This document shows, one piece after another, positions 45,601 through 54,446 of a DNA stretch of 64,000 bases. The number at the start of each line of letters is the position of its first letter. The stretch's first letter is position 1. This stretch comes from Opisthocomus hoazin (taxonomy: Eukaryota; Chordata; Aves; Opisthocomiformes; Opisthocomidae). Location: positions 9,933,216 to 9,997,215 of the forward strand of contig NC_134433.1 in NCBI RefSeq assembly GCF_030867145.1. The letters are read 5' to 3'. Made by a program: the position numbers and the translations under genes. The notes under the pieces were generated by a model. It saw only the letters and a list, made by a program, of their open reading frames with translations. It ran no database searches and was not told the origin of the DNA.

Positions 45601-47574
45601 CGGCCATCACGAGGACGCCGGCGTCATTTGCCGAGGTGAGAGCGGGAGCGAGCCCCGTGGACACCAGTTCCTGCCCGAGGGTCTTCCCTCACCAGCCGGG
45701 TGGGGAGGGGGGGTGGATGTGACCGCCTCGGGGTCCCCGGGTCTCTGCTGACGCCTGGCTCGGTGGCGTGGAAATCCAACGAGAGAACGGGTGTAGGGGG
45801 TATTTCGACTTCACTCAGGCTGGCTGTGGGAAATGGGGTCCCCAAAATGGGGTGGCAGGTGAATGTGTGCCCCCAGACCCTGGGGTTCCTCCTGCCCATG
45901 GGGTGACAGCAGTGGGCTTGGGTGCCGTGGCGTCCGGTGACGGAGCGGGGGTACCACCTCTGGTCTCTGCTTGTGCACCTTCCTGGAAGGACGGTGGCTG
46001 CACATCCCACCTCACACATCCCTGCATCCGTCCCCAGCCAGCCCCACGCTGCTGGGGGCTCTGACCCAGCCCTGGGGGGCACAGGGCTCCCCTGAGTCGC
46101 TTTTCCCACCCCTTCCCTACTGCCCAGGCGCTGATGATGCTGGAGACCATTTCCAAGAAGCCACTGCCACAACCACCACATCATCCCCGACCCGTCCCAA
46201 GGATGGTAGGTACCGAGGTATCACGGGGGGCGTGGTGCCAGCCCTGGGGACGCTCACCATTGGCACAGGGTGGTGTGGGCAGAGGCCAGCGGCTTCGGCA
46301 GTGCCTGGAGCACTGACCTGGAGCACCCACAGGAGAGGGAAAAGCCGTACTGGTGGCACCATTCAACTGTGGCCTCTCCTGGTGCTCCCAGGGCTGGCCC
46401 AGGCAGAGGAGGTGACAGACCTCAGGTGATGGGCTATTAGGTGATGGACCTCGGTGGGGAGAGGAGGTGATGGACCACAAGGCTGAGTCGGGAATGGAGT
46501 TTACTCTCTGTTCCTCCAACGCGAACACCCACCACGATGCTTTGGGGGTCAGCCCCAGCTCTGACGCTGGCGGAGCTACTGGAGAGAGTCCAGCGGAGGG
46601 CTGCGAGGATGATGAGGGGATGGGACCATCTCTCCTACGAGGAGAGGCTGAGGGAGCTGGGCTTGGTCAACCTGGAGAAGAGAAGGCTGAGAGGGGACTT
46701 CATAAAGCTGATAAATACCTGAAAGGTGGGTGTCAGGGGGATGGGGCCACACTCTTTTCAGTGGTGCCCAGTGACAGGACAAGGGGCAACGGGCACAAAC
46801 TGAAGCTGAGGAAGTTCCAGCTGAACATGAGGAAGAACTTCTTCCCTCTGAGGGTGACGGAGCACTGGAACAGGCTGCCCAGGGAGGCTGTGGAGTCTCC
46901 TTCTCTGGAGATATTCCAGACCCGCCTGGACAAGGTCCTGTGCAGCCTGCTCTGGGTGACCCTGCTCCGGCAGGAGGGTTGGACTGGGTGACCCACAGAG
47001 GTCCCTGCCAACCCCGACCATTCTGTGATTCTGTGATTCTGTGATTCTGTGATTCTGTGATTCCCTGTGGTCACCCCCTCGTGCTCCTGCCTGTGCGGAG
47101 GCAGTGGTGGAGCCGTGGGGAGCAGCAGACATCTGCCCAGCCGCGGGGAGCTGGCCTGACGGGTACTGCTGTCCCAGGGCGGTGGCAGGCGGGGGAACAG
47201 GGGTGCAGTGATGGGGTGGGCACGGGCATGTCCTGCCTCACACCATCCCCTCTGCAGGGTCCCTGCGCCTGGTGAACGGCAGCCACCGGTGCGAGGGCCG
47301 CGTGGAGATGTTCTACCTGTCCCAGTGGGGAACGGTGTGCGACGATGCCTGGGACCTGTGGGACGTCAAGGTGGTGTGCCGGCAGCTGGGCTGCGGGCAC
47401 GCCGTGGCGGCCTGGGGGGAGGCACGCTACGGCCGGGGCACCGGCTACATCTTCCTCGACAACCTCAAGTGCAAGGGCCACGAGCCCTCGCTGCTGCGCT
47501 GCTCCCACATCCTCTGGGACGTCCACAACTGCGACCACTCCGAGGACGCCGGTGCCGTCTGCGGCATCCTATGA
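36492..47574 (+). CDS. SSC4D: SSC4D, scavenger receptor cysteine-rich protein with four SRCR domains (complete, ten coding exons)
   Basis: A soluble group-B SRCR protein; family members bind microbial and endogenous polyanionic ligands, and the ligand of SSC4D itself is unclear. Coding exons: 36492-36609, 39363-39398, 40194-40499, 42129-42200, 42562-42876, 43807-43887, 44138-44215, 45324-45635, 46128-46205 and 47258-47574. They sum to 1713 nt, 570 residues plus TGA. Layout: signal peptide (1 to about 38), SRCR1 (53-153), linker (154-178), SRCR2 (about 182-282), two Ser/Thr linkers (283-336), SRCR3 (about 339-439), linker (440-466), SRCR4 (467-568). Each SRCR has eight cysteines (group B) and the WGTVCDD motif. 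NGS sequons occur in SRCR1, 3 and 4. There is no transmembrane segment. Every intron is phase 1. The length is near the human protein's (about 575, from memory). The neighbours DTX2 and YWHAG match human synteny. Confidence 0.95.
37105..37260 (+). promoter_or_regulatory. Cluster of homeodomain-type TAAT sites, possible enhancer
   Basis: Within about 150 bases: GTAATTATCC, GTAATTACAG, GCAATTAAGG and GTAATTGGATTAAATC, set in otherwise GC-rich DNA. Spacing and richness suggest a regulatory element, but conservation cannot be tested here. Confidence 0.35.
37291..37306 (+). repeat. Poly-C run of 16
   Basis: An uninterrupted C homopolymer, prone to slippage and sequencing error. Confidence 0.9.
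38128..38611 (+). mobile_element. CR1 LINE, 3' end about 480 bases
   Basis: Starts with ACAAGCAGGACACTGAGGGG, runs through GAGGAGTGGCTGAGGGAGCT, the 3' untranslated part with GTTGGATATTAGGGAAAATT and ACATGGTTTAGCAGGC, and ends TTCCAACCTATGATTCTATG plus repeats. It lies in the sense orientation within the SSC4D intron, 5'-truncated as usual. Confidence 0.95.
39115..39175 (-). mobile_element. MIR SINE relic
   Basis: GTGCTGCTGCCTCGGCTTCC, then CCACCCGCAAAGCAGACGAA and GTGATGCCC align with the reverse MIR order (CCTCAGTTTCCCCATCTGTAAA, GATGATGCC). Confidence 0.45.
39363..39398 (+). CDS. SSC4D: SSC4D exon 2: 12-residue linker after the signal peptide
   Basis: A 36-nt micro-exon between CTCCCTTGCAG and a CCCAG/GTGAGA donor, encoding [13 protein letters not shown] across both junctions. 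It is symmetric (1-1), so its skipping would keep frame. It was accepted because both splice sites are strong and the phases match on both sides. Confidence 0.8.
39399..40193 (+). other. SSC4D intron 2; nothing recognised
   Basis: About 0.8 kb with no exon, repeat or distinctive motif that I can support. Confidence 0.6.
40194..40499 (+). CDS. SSC4D: SSC4D exon 3: SRCR domain 1
   Basis: Acceptor GTGCTCCCAG, donor CAACG/GTAACG. It encodes [20 protein letters not shown] onward with [45 protein letters not shown] and VAVVC: eight cysteines, group B. One N-glycosylation sequon (NGS). Confidence 0.96.
40500..42128 (+). other. SSC4D intron 3; nothing recognised
   Basis: About 1.6 kb. The long frames on both strands near 41.7-42.5 kb read into the linker exon in the wrong phase and have no family resemblance. 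Confidence 0.6.
42129..42200 (+). CDS. SSC4D: SSC4D exon 4: Ser/Thr-rich linker
   Basis: A 72-nt exon between CCCTTCGCAG and GGGGAAA/GTAAGC, encoding [18 protein letters not shown] and the following SLQDGE. It is rich in Ser/Thr, probably O-glycosylated. Phase 1 at both ends. Confidence 0.88.
42201..42561 (+). other. SSC4D intron 4; nothing recognised
   Basis: 361 bases between the linker exon and SRCR2, with GT-AG borders. Confidence 0.7.
42562..42876 (+). CDS. SSC4D: SSC4D exon 5: SRCR domain 2
   Basis: Acceptor CCACCCTCCAG, donor GCACAG/GTACTG. It encodes [66 protein letters not shown] and AGVIC. Eight cysteines; no N-glycosylation sequon in the strand that carries one in SRCR1. Confidence 0.96.
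42877..43806 (+). other. SSC4D intron 5; AT-rich patch inside GC-rich DNA
   Basis: No exon. At about 43250-43340 a short AT-rich segment (AATGACATATTGC, GCTGATTACCATTCATAATG, TTAATAAT) stands out from its GC-rich surroundings and could be a small regulatory element. Confidence 0.5.
43807..43887 (+). CDS. SSC4D: SSC4D exon 6: first of two linkers between SRCR2 and SRCR3
   Basis: An 81-nt exon between TGTCACCACAG and GCCACAG/GTAGGA. It encodes [17 protein letters not shown] and EETLTATAT, a threonine-rich stalk-like segment. Phase 1 at both ends. Confidence 0.85.
44138..44215 (+). CDS. SSC4D: SSC4D exon 7: second linker between SRCR2 and SRCR3, tandem acceptor
   Basis: A 78-nt exon ending GAGCAGGAAA/GTAAGT. 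The acceptor reads GTCCCAGCAG, a NAGNAG pair: use of the second AG (exon from 44141) drops one codon and keeps frame. It encodes [20 protein letters not shown] and TLEQE. Confidence 0.85.
44270..45237 (+). repeat. Minisatellite in SSC4D intron 7 (about 970 bases, about 21-base unit)
   Basis: Dozens of imperfect units of the type GCTCACCCCACATCCCCAGG. A higher-order block occurs twice: the GGGGCTCACCCCTTGCCCCC segment with its following CCAAGATCTCACC at about 44814-44883 and again about 142 bases later at 44956-45022. The array fills almost the whole intron and ends 87 bases before SRCR3. It produces long proline-rich frames on the plus strand that are not genes. Confidence 0.95.
45324..45635 (+). 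CDS. SSC4D: SSC4D exon 8: SRCR domain 3
   Basis: Acceptor CCCCCACGCAG, donor GCCGAG/GTGAGA. It encodes [65 protein letters not shown] and AGVIC. Eight cysteines and one NGS sequon. It starts 87 bases after the end of a large minisatellite. Confidence 0.96.
45636..46127 (+). other. SSC4D intron 8; nothing recognised
   Basis: About 0.5 kb of GC-rich sequence between SRCR3 and its following linker exon. Confidence 0.6.
46128..46205 (+). CDS. SSC4D: SSC4D exon 9: linker between SRCR3 and SRCR4
   Basis: A 78-nt exon between CTACTGCCCAG and AAGGATG/GTAGGT. It encodes [20 protein letters not shown] and TRPKD, Thr/Ser rich. Phase 1 at both ends. Confidence 0.88.
46568..47065 (+). mobile_element. 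CR1 LINE, 3' end about 500 bases, in SSC4D intron 9
   Basis: Contains the last codons of the CR1 reverse transcriptase (frame with [13 protein letters not shown] and [18 protein letters not shown]), the GTGCCCAGTGACAGGACAAG segment, ACATGAGGAAGAACTTCTTC, GGCTGCCCAGGGAGGCTGTG and a tail of about five ATTCTGTG repeats. It is well preserved, in the sense orientation of the gene, and fills half of the intron before SRCR4. Confidence 0.96.
47258..47574 (+). CDS. SSC4D: SSC4D exon 10: SRCR domain 4 and stop codon
   Basis: Acceptor CCCCTCTGCAG. It encodes [64 protein letters not shown] and AGAVCGIL, then TGA at 47572-47574. Eight cysteines. The protein ends three residues after the last cysteine with no membrane anchor, so it should be secreted. 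Confidence 0.96.
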
Positions 47575-47684
47575 CCGCCCACCCGCCGGGACCCTCGCGC
47601 AGGTACGGGGGGACGGGGATGGTGGAGGGAGCTGGTGGCGATGCCCATGGAGAGGGGCTGAACCGTGGCTGCTGGGCAGGGACA

Positions 47685-47725
47685 CTTGCTCCCTGCCTCA
47701 GTTTCCCCACTCGCCCCACGGGAGT
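47685..47725 (-). mobile_element. Possible MIR relic
   Basis: CTTGCTCCCTGCCTCAGTTT followed by CCCCACTCGCCC matches the reverse MIR core; too short to be certain. Confidence 0.4.
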
Positions 47726-48835
47726 GCCGGCTGTGCCCCCCAAGGGTGTTTGGGCTCTGGGGGTGGGAAGAGCCGGATGAAGACCGGGCTTGCTGCAGCT
47801 CCTAAAATACTGGCTGAAGCTTTGCCCCCTGAACTGCCCCTTGGAAATCTGGTTGGTTTCAGCCATTTCATATAAGAGACGAGGAGAGAAAAATGGATTT
47901 TCTGCTGTGAAAATGACGTTAGATTGTACTCAGAAAATGTAAAAAGGGGCTGAAATCAAAGCAGGATATTCCAGTGACTCTGCAGTGTTGCTGCTGTTCT
48001 GCAGTTTGCCTTGCAAGCTCCCCAGCAGTCTGAACACCAGGTTCTTCTTCCCATTTTGGCAGAAGAAATACCAAGTCCTCACCAATTTCCTTGCAGCAGC
48101 AACACAGGCGTTGGATCTCCCACCGCCCGCGACCCTGTCCCGCTTCGTGGCTGCCCAGTATTTCTTCCTCATGCCCATTTCACCTCCTGTTTCTTCCGCA
48201 AACACAACTGGGTTTGCAGAGAGCTCGGCTGAGATTTTCGTTCCCCCGGGAGCTTTGGCACAGCCAGTCCCTGCCCAAAAAAGCCCTCAGGGAGCAGAGA
48301 AGGACTGGGTTCCCTGCACCCTCCCCATACTTCCTCCCTCCTGCGTGGTCCAGACCAGCTCCGGCTGCTCGTTCCCGGGAGCTCCATGCTCCAAGGTGTC
48401 CGGCGCAGGCAGGGAGCTGGTAGACAGGGCAGGAGCAGATGGAAAACCATAGGGAAGACCCCAAATCCCTGCTGAGTGCAAGGGGAGGGCGGCGGCACTG
48501 AACCCAGGAGCCCAGTCGCTCCCCGGTGCCGTGCCGTTGGGGTAAAGGCTGTTTCCCTCCCAGCTCAGGCGGAAGGACCCAGCCTGCAGCAGCAGCCCCT
48601 TCACCGCCGGCCGTTTCTGATTTCTGACGGGACACCGGCAAAACGATCTCCGTGGTCTGGTGGACGGGGTGCGAGGGTGGGACAGGGCTCGCGGCAGCAG
48701 CGCAGAGCGGGTCCCGGCTGCTCCCTCTGCCGTGCTCACTCGCCTGTCCGTGCAATTCTTTTTTTAATAATAGATTGTGCATATTCCTGGGGTTTTTCCC
48801 CCGTTTTTCGTATATGTGTTTGAGTTTGTTTTGTG

Positions 48836-48841
48836 AATAAA
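48836..48841 (+). terminator. SSC4D: AATAAA polyadenylation signal, probable end of SSC4D
   Basis: AATAAA preceded by a T-rich stretch (CGTATATGTGTTTGAGTTTG) and followed at about 20-45 bases by GTGTGCTGAG and CTTGTGTCC. This is the usual cleavage-site layout. A second AATAAA at 49700-49705 could serve a longer form. Confidence 0.65.
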
Positions 48842-49594
48842 GAAAAGCCCTTTGAAAGTGTGCTGAGACCTGACTTGTGTCCCTGCTACCCCCTCGAAGC
48901 CCGGTCAGGAGTGAGCACCTGGGGAACAGGCAATGCCCCAAGCCCGGAGGCGAGGGCTCAGCTCTTGCTGTTAAAATTTGGTGCAAATCCCTTGCCGACC
49001 CCCCAAGCTGCCCTCAATCCCCAGCTGGCTGGGAGCCGAGTCTGGACCCCTCCTCTCCCCAGCTCCAGGAGTACAGCCCTGACCCCCCCAGGCTCGGGGG
49101 GAGCGAGGTTGGGTCCGGCTCCGGCTTCATTCCCGGTGGGATTTGGCAGGGCTGCGGGGTGGCTGCTGAAGCGGGTGCGCTGCCGTTGTGCGGCTGCACG
49201 GGCTCTGCAGTGCTGACGGCAGTAAATCCGGCGCCGCTTGCTCACGACGGAGGAGCAGATGGGAAGGGAGACGGTCCTGGGAGCTGCAGCCCCTGCTGCT
49301 GCCCGTTGTGGCGGGGCTGGGGAGCGGGAGAGAGGGCTCCCCGACTCGGAGAGGCTTTTCCGCGCCCGGATGGGCCGTGGCGGTGGTCTGAGCAGTGGCG
49401 TGCTGGGAGACGGCATGTCCCAGCCGCCGGACCTCTGTGGACATCGGGGACATGTCCCCGAGCAGCTGCCAGGCTGGTGCAGGTCCCCTCAGGTGTCCTT
49501 GGCCCCGTGCTCCGGCAGCTGGCATCGGGCTGGCGTTGGCTGCCTCTCCACCGCTTCCCATGGGCAAGGCTTTCCCAGCACTTTGCTCCCAGCC

Positions 49595-49640
49595 CAGATT
49601 TCCACCAGTGGGGAAACTGAGGCACTGAAGCATCTTCCCG
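49595..49640 (+). mobile_element. Possible MIR relic
   Basis: CAGTGGGGAAACTGAGGCAC resembles the MIR core; flanks weak. Confidence 0.35.
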
Positions 49641-51249
49641 GCGGCCAGCTGGACGGGGGCTTGCTGGGACCCTGGGAGAGGGCAGGGAGGTGGCGTGTGA
49701 ATAAAATCTCTGCTTTTACTGGGTTCCCAGGTCCTGCACGCTCGGCTGCCCACCCCACCGCCTCCTCACCCCCCCGTGCCACCCCCTGGCCGCCTGGCTC
49801 CAGGACAGCTGGGCAACGCCTGCGTCCTGCCGGGAGCAGGAGTGGGACAGGGCTGTCCCCGGACCCCCTGCAGCCCACGCCAGCTGGGGATGGGTCAGAG
49901 AGCGCTGTGGGCTCCACCAGCTTTGCCCCCTTTGCCCCCTCCTCCCTGTGGAGGTTGGGAGGGGACTGGTGGCCAGGAACTGCTCTGGAGGCTGCTGCCT
50001 CTTGGGTTGTCCTGGGGGGGGGATGGTGGGGCTGGATGGGTTTTCCCTGTTTTCCTTCAAGACTGTGCCTTGAGCCAGCAAGGCCGGGCTCGTTGTTGGT
50101 GTTACCCCACTCCCTGCTCCTCTTCACCTTGGGCTGGGAAGAGCAGGTCCCGCTCTCCCTGGGCTTCTTCTCCCTCCCACGACCTGGATTCTGGCAAGCA
50201 AAGCGCTTCCAGCCAGGAGACACAACAGCCTCCTCCCTTGTCTTCCAGCGTTGTCTCCTGCAGACAGGGCTTGGGATGCTCTGGGATCCACAGGGATTCC
50301 CTCAGACACCCCATGACCCAACTGAGCATCATCCCCACGGGAGCAGGGAATGACAGGCGGGGTGGGAGCAGGGTACGAACACGGGGGATGCTCTGGCCTG
50401 GAGCAGGGTACCAGCACGGGGGATGCTCTGAACTGGGAGCATCCTGCTGCGGGACCACGGCCAGGCTGCGGTGGCTGTGTGGGAGCCGGGAGAAGCCGCG
50501 GTGTCTGTCCAGCTCTTCTCCTCTTGCCGACGTCAGCTGTTTCCCGGCGCCTGGAGCAGCTGCGGCTCCACACTGGTCGATGCCATTGATTAGTTCCTCT
50601 CCCCATCCCTGGAGAGGGGATGGTGCTGGGGGCAGCAGGGGGGGAAGAATAAATATTTCAGCAGGCTCGGGTAAAAGCTGGGGTTATTTTGGGGCTGGGA
50701 TTTATGGGCTATTAGGAATAAGGAATGAGTCTGTGCTGGGGAGAGGAGACCCATTAATCCAGGCTGAAGGAGCACAAATGAGCAAGGGGAAATGGAGGAG
50801 GCTTTAATTATTTCGCTGTGTTCCAGAATAATAAGCTGACTCTCCAGACGGCGTGGGGCTCAGGAGCTCTGCTCCCTGGAAGCTGGGGCAGGTGAGGGGG
50901 AACGCATAGTTAACCCCCCCCTCCCAGCTAGATGGGAAGTGCAGGGACGGGTGGGGGTCCCATTCTGGGACCAGTATGAGACCAGTAGAAGTAGTGTTGC
51001 TGGCTGGGACGTGGTATGGAGGATGAGCTGCTTGCCAGGGGAGGCTGCAGAGCATGGGGATGGCTGGAGGGGCACGTGAGTGGGTGCCTGGTCCCCGGGG
51101 TGCCCTTCCCGGGCTGGCCACCGCGCCGTGCCCCATTAAGGCAATCCCATCTGCGCCTGTAACCGGAGGAGCTGGACACCGGCGCAGGGTGAGTCACTGC
51201 TGGAGGCAGCCCTGGCCCGAAGAGCATCCCTGGCTCTGCTGTCCCCAGC

Positions 51250-51360
51250 ATCACCTGGGTGACCTTGGGCTGCGCGCCGCTCCCCAGCTCACCATGCTCC
51301 CCCACTCTCCCTGCTGCCTCTGCATCCCCCCGCCTCCGTGCCTCAGTTTCCCTGGGAGAG
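51250..51360 (-). mobile_element. MIR SINE relic
   Basis: CACCTGGGTGACCTTGGGCT and, about 70 bases on, GTGCCTCAGTTTCCCTGGGA: the two most conserved reverse MIR segments in the right order, separated by a slightly longer spacer. Confidence 0.5.
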
Positions 51361-51773
51361 TGGCCCTGGCTCACCCCTTGGCACCCTCAGGGAGCTGCAG
51401 GGATCTGGCCACCCCAACTGGGAGCAGGGGACACGGCTTTCCCCATGGAGGGCACCAAGGGACAGGTTCACCCCCACCGGTGCAGCCTGCCCCATCCCCT
51501 GCAGCCGAGGGTCCAGGGATGTGGGCACCCATGTGGCAGGGATGCAGGGCAGGGACAGCCTTGGACCACCTCCTCCTCCGGCGGGATGGCTGAGGACGAG
51601 GTCTCCCTGCAGCATCCCTGCAGCACAGCCCGCCTTGCTCCCTGGGGACATGGCCCAGGGTGCCAAGGTCACCCATGTGGACCGTGGCGGGGTGCAGGAG
51701 CCGCTCGCCGCACCCCACGCCGGGCAGCGTCCTCCTTCCCCACTCCTGCTGGGCCTGCCGCCGCGGCTCCCGC

Positions 51774-51781
51774 TGACGTCA
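51774..51781. promoter_or_regulatory. Perfect CRE palindrome TGACGTCA
   Basis: A full 8-base CREB/ATF consensus followed within about 25 bases by the CArG-like CTATTTTGGG and a CAATTAG. It is intergenic, about 7.3 kb upstream of the YWHAG CpG island. Function is inferred only. Confidence 0.35.
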
Positions 51782-53804
51782 CCGCGCCGGAGCCAGGAGC
51801 TATTTTGGGAACTGCAAAGTCACTGGCGCAATTAGTCCGCTGGCAGAGGGATGGGGTGGCAGGGGGGACCGGGGGCCGGCGGCTCTCCACGCCGGCACCC
51901 CGCCATGCCGGGGGGCTGCGCGGCCGGTGGCCCACGGGCATCGTCAGACCAGCAACCCCCCTTGCGCCTGCACGTTCAAGGGCTCTCTCCGCCAGGGTAA
52001 ACGGCCACGGTTGCAAATCCTCCCATCCATCATCTCCTCCTCTATGCCTCTATTTTTTATTTTTTTTAAATTTTATTTCGTTTCCCTGGCAGGAGCTGCC
52101 CCACGTGGGCTGCCGAACGCTGGCAAAAGGCAGCTCGCTGCTGCCTCGCTGCCATCGCTTGCATTTAGAGAGAGGCAGGAAAGAAATCAGCTTGGCAGCG
52201 ATGCCAACAACGTGCTTCCCATGGCAATGCCACCAGAGAACCCCACAGGTGCGGGGCTGCCCTGGGGGGCAGCTGGGGTCCGGCCGTGCCTGAGCTCTCT
52301 GCCTCTGGCTGTGCCTTCGGGTTAGCCCGCTCGGCATCTTCTAGGACGCAGCCGAGGGGTGCAGGATGGGTGCTCCCGGCCACACGGCCCCGACAGCCCC
52401 GCTATCTCCCCATCCCGGCGATGGGGACGTGCCAGGTGCTGCTGTCACAGTGCAGGGACACCTGTCCCCGGGGCACAGCGCAAGCGGGCAGAGGTGTCCT
52501 ACCCTGCAAGTGGCTTCATGCCTGGGGATGTGGGGACAGTTAGAGGGCACTCTCAGGGCGCTCAGCCCTCCTCCCCAGTGCTGGGTGCTTTCTCTGGCCA
52601 GCTTCCTCACCTCCCAGTAACCTCCAGGTCACGGCCAGAGGGGATGTGCACAGATATACTGGGAACAGCTGATCCTGGCAGGCTCCAAACACCCCAAACG
52701 TGAGGTTCAAAAAATCTCTTTTAAAATCCCGAGAATTTCCCTTGTGATCCCGGCTTCTCCTTCAGTCCCATTCCCCAGGGAAAAACCTCAAATCCTCTCT
52801 CCCAGTGCCTGGGGAGGTGCCGCAGCAGGCGACGGTGCTCCGCTCCCCGAGCCCTGAGCCGGGGCTTTGGGCAGGAAGACCCACGGGGCCCGATCCAGCA
52901 CGCCGCCCGTCCCCTGCCCAAGGGCACGGCAGAGAAGCCTGGGTGCAGGCAGCTGGCACCCACCGGCCCCCTTCGCTTGGAGCCCCGACTCAGCCCTGGA
53001 GGGGGGGTCCCTGCCTGCGCTGGGGCTGGAGGAGCAGCCGGTGGTCCTGGGGTGGGGATGGATGGGGTTGGGTGGGAGCAGAGGGTGGCTCTGGGGGTGG
53101 CGGGGGCCATCGGAGGGCGGTGGCAAGGTGGGGAGCGTGTCCCCCCGCCGGGGCTGTGGGCAGGGGCTGCGGCGGTGGGGCTGGGAGCCGGGTGAAGCTG
53201 TGCTGAGTCACGCTGCAGAGCTGGCGAGCAGGACTGCAGCAAGCGGCTCGCTGCGCCCGCCCGCAGTGGGGAAGATGTGACAGCCCCATCCCTCCCGCCC
53301 GCAGCGCTCCCCGGCCCCTCGCCTGCTCCTGGGGGTCCAGTGGGTGATGGGGGGGTGATACCCAGAATGGGGGGTCCCGTTGCGTCCCAGATTGTGGCTG
53401 TCTCGCTGCTCCCGGCCCTTCTTGCACCTCCCCGGCCCCCTCCCCTTCAATAGAGATGGGGCGGCTCTGGGGTGGGGGTCCTGGGGACCCTGTGCAGAGA
53501 GGAGGGACAACTGAGCCGTCCTTGGAGGATGAGTGTCCCTGACCCCAGTGCAGGAGGGGTGTCCCTGGGTAGCTGTGACTGGGGGGCCAGGGGGGCCAGG
53601 GGGCCACTCACTGCCAGCACAAACACAAACAGCCCTTGGCAGCTGCTGGGACACAGGACGGATTTCCTTGGGCACTGGTGGGTTGGCAGAGACCCCCCCA
53701 GCTCCCACGCAGTGCCACCAACCCAGGGCACGGGGCTGAGCGCGCAGCCCTGCGCTGGGTCCCCAATACCCCTGTCACCGCGCAGGACAAAGGGCTGCAG
53801 CAGG

Positions 53805-53870
53805 TCCCCGCCGCAGAGGGAAACTGAGGCACGGCATGTGCCCGAGGGTCAGCCCCAGACCTCGCAGGAC
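53805..53870 (+). mobile_element. Possible MIR relic
   Basis: GCAGAGGGAAACTGAGGCAC followed by GGCATGTGCCCGAGGGTCAG resembles the MIR core and the following CCAAGGTCA segment. Confidence 0.38.
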
Positions 53871-54268
53871 ACTGGTGACCGCCGTGCCCGGTGCTGCCCA
53901 CCGGCCCCGCAGAGCTCAGAGCCGCTTCTGGAGGGACCGAGACAGCCAGGGCTTTTTTTAGGTGCTCCGTAAGTGCTGTCTGGGCGGTATTTATATCGGC
54001 TCCTTAAATAAGAGCTGCCATCTGAGCCCGACGCGCCTGCTTAATTATTAATGTCCCACAGGGAGGTGGTGTGCCTGCCTGGTCCTGGCCCACCCTCCCG
54101 CTGGGTCCCTTGTGGGGTGCTGCACCCCGGGTCCCCCCAGCTCCCACAGCACCCGCGGTGAGGACGGACATCCCGGCCACCCCAGGGCACCCCGGATTCC
54201 CACGGGGAGATTCCTGCATGGCAGCATCTTCCCCGGGGCTGGGAGAAAGGCTGAGGGGGGTGGATGAT

Positions 54269-54446
54269 GGAGCCCTGGCCCAGGCTGCCCAGGGAGGCTG
54301 TGGAGTCTCCTCCGGAGATATTCCAGACCCGCCTGGACAAGGTCCTGTGCAGCCTGCTCTGGGTGACCCTGCTTCGGCAGGGGGTTGGACTGGGTGACCC
54401 ACAGAGGTCCCTGCCAACCCCGACCAGCCTGTGATTCTGTGATTTT
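54269..54446 (+). mobile_element. CR1 LINE, 3' fragment
   Basis: CCCAGGCTGCCCAGGGAGGC, then GATATTCCAGACCCGCCTGG, AGGTCCTGTGCAGCCTGCTC and GACTGGGTGACCCACAGAGG, ending GTGATTCTGTGATT. Almost identical to the 3' end of the copy at 46.6 kb apart from a short deletion in the TCTCC..GGAGAT region. Confidence 0.93.

Larger units (their letters stand above)
47575..48860 (+). other. SSC4D: SSC4D 3' UTR (inferred)
   Basis: The sequence from the stop codon to the first good polyadenylation signal, with no further splice evidence. A MIR-like relic lies at 47690-47720. Length about 1.3 kb. The extent is inferred from the polyadenylation signal only. Confidence 0.55.

Noticed and set aside
44005-45751. 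Long proline-rich open frames (209, 299 and 260 residues) on the plus strand
   Set aside because: They are translations of the intron 7 minisatellite; the last one merges into SRCR3 by chance of frame. No independent gene.
46467-46991. 174-residue frame resembling a protein with [18 protein letters not shown]
   Set aside because: This is the 3' part of a CR1 retrotransposon, not a host gene; the frame is mostly CR1 3' untranslated sequence.
49238-50807. 371- and 343-residue plus-strand frames downstream of SSC4D
   Set aside because: Overlapping in different frames, low-complexity Pro/Gly/Arg composition, no family resemblance.
51259-52293. 344-residue plus-strand frame
   Set aside because: Includes MIR-like and AT-rich non-coding sequence and shows no recognisable domain.
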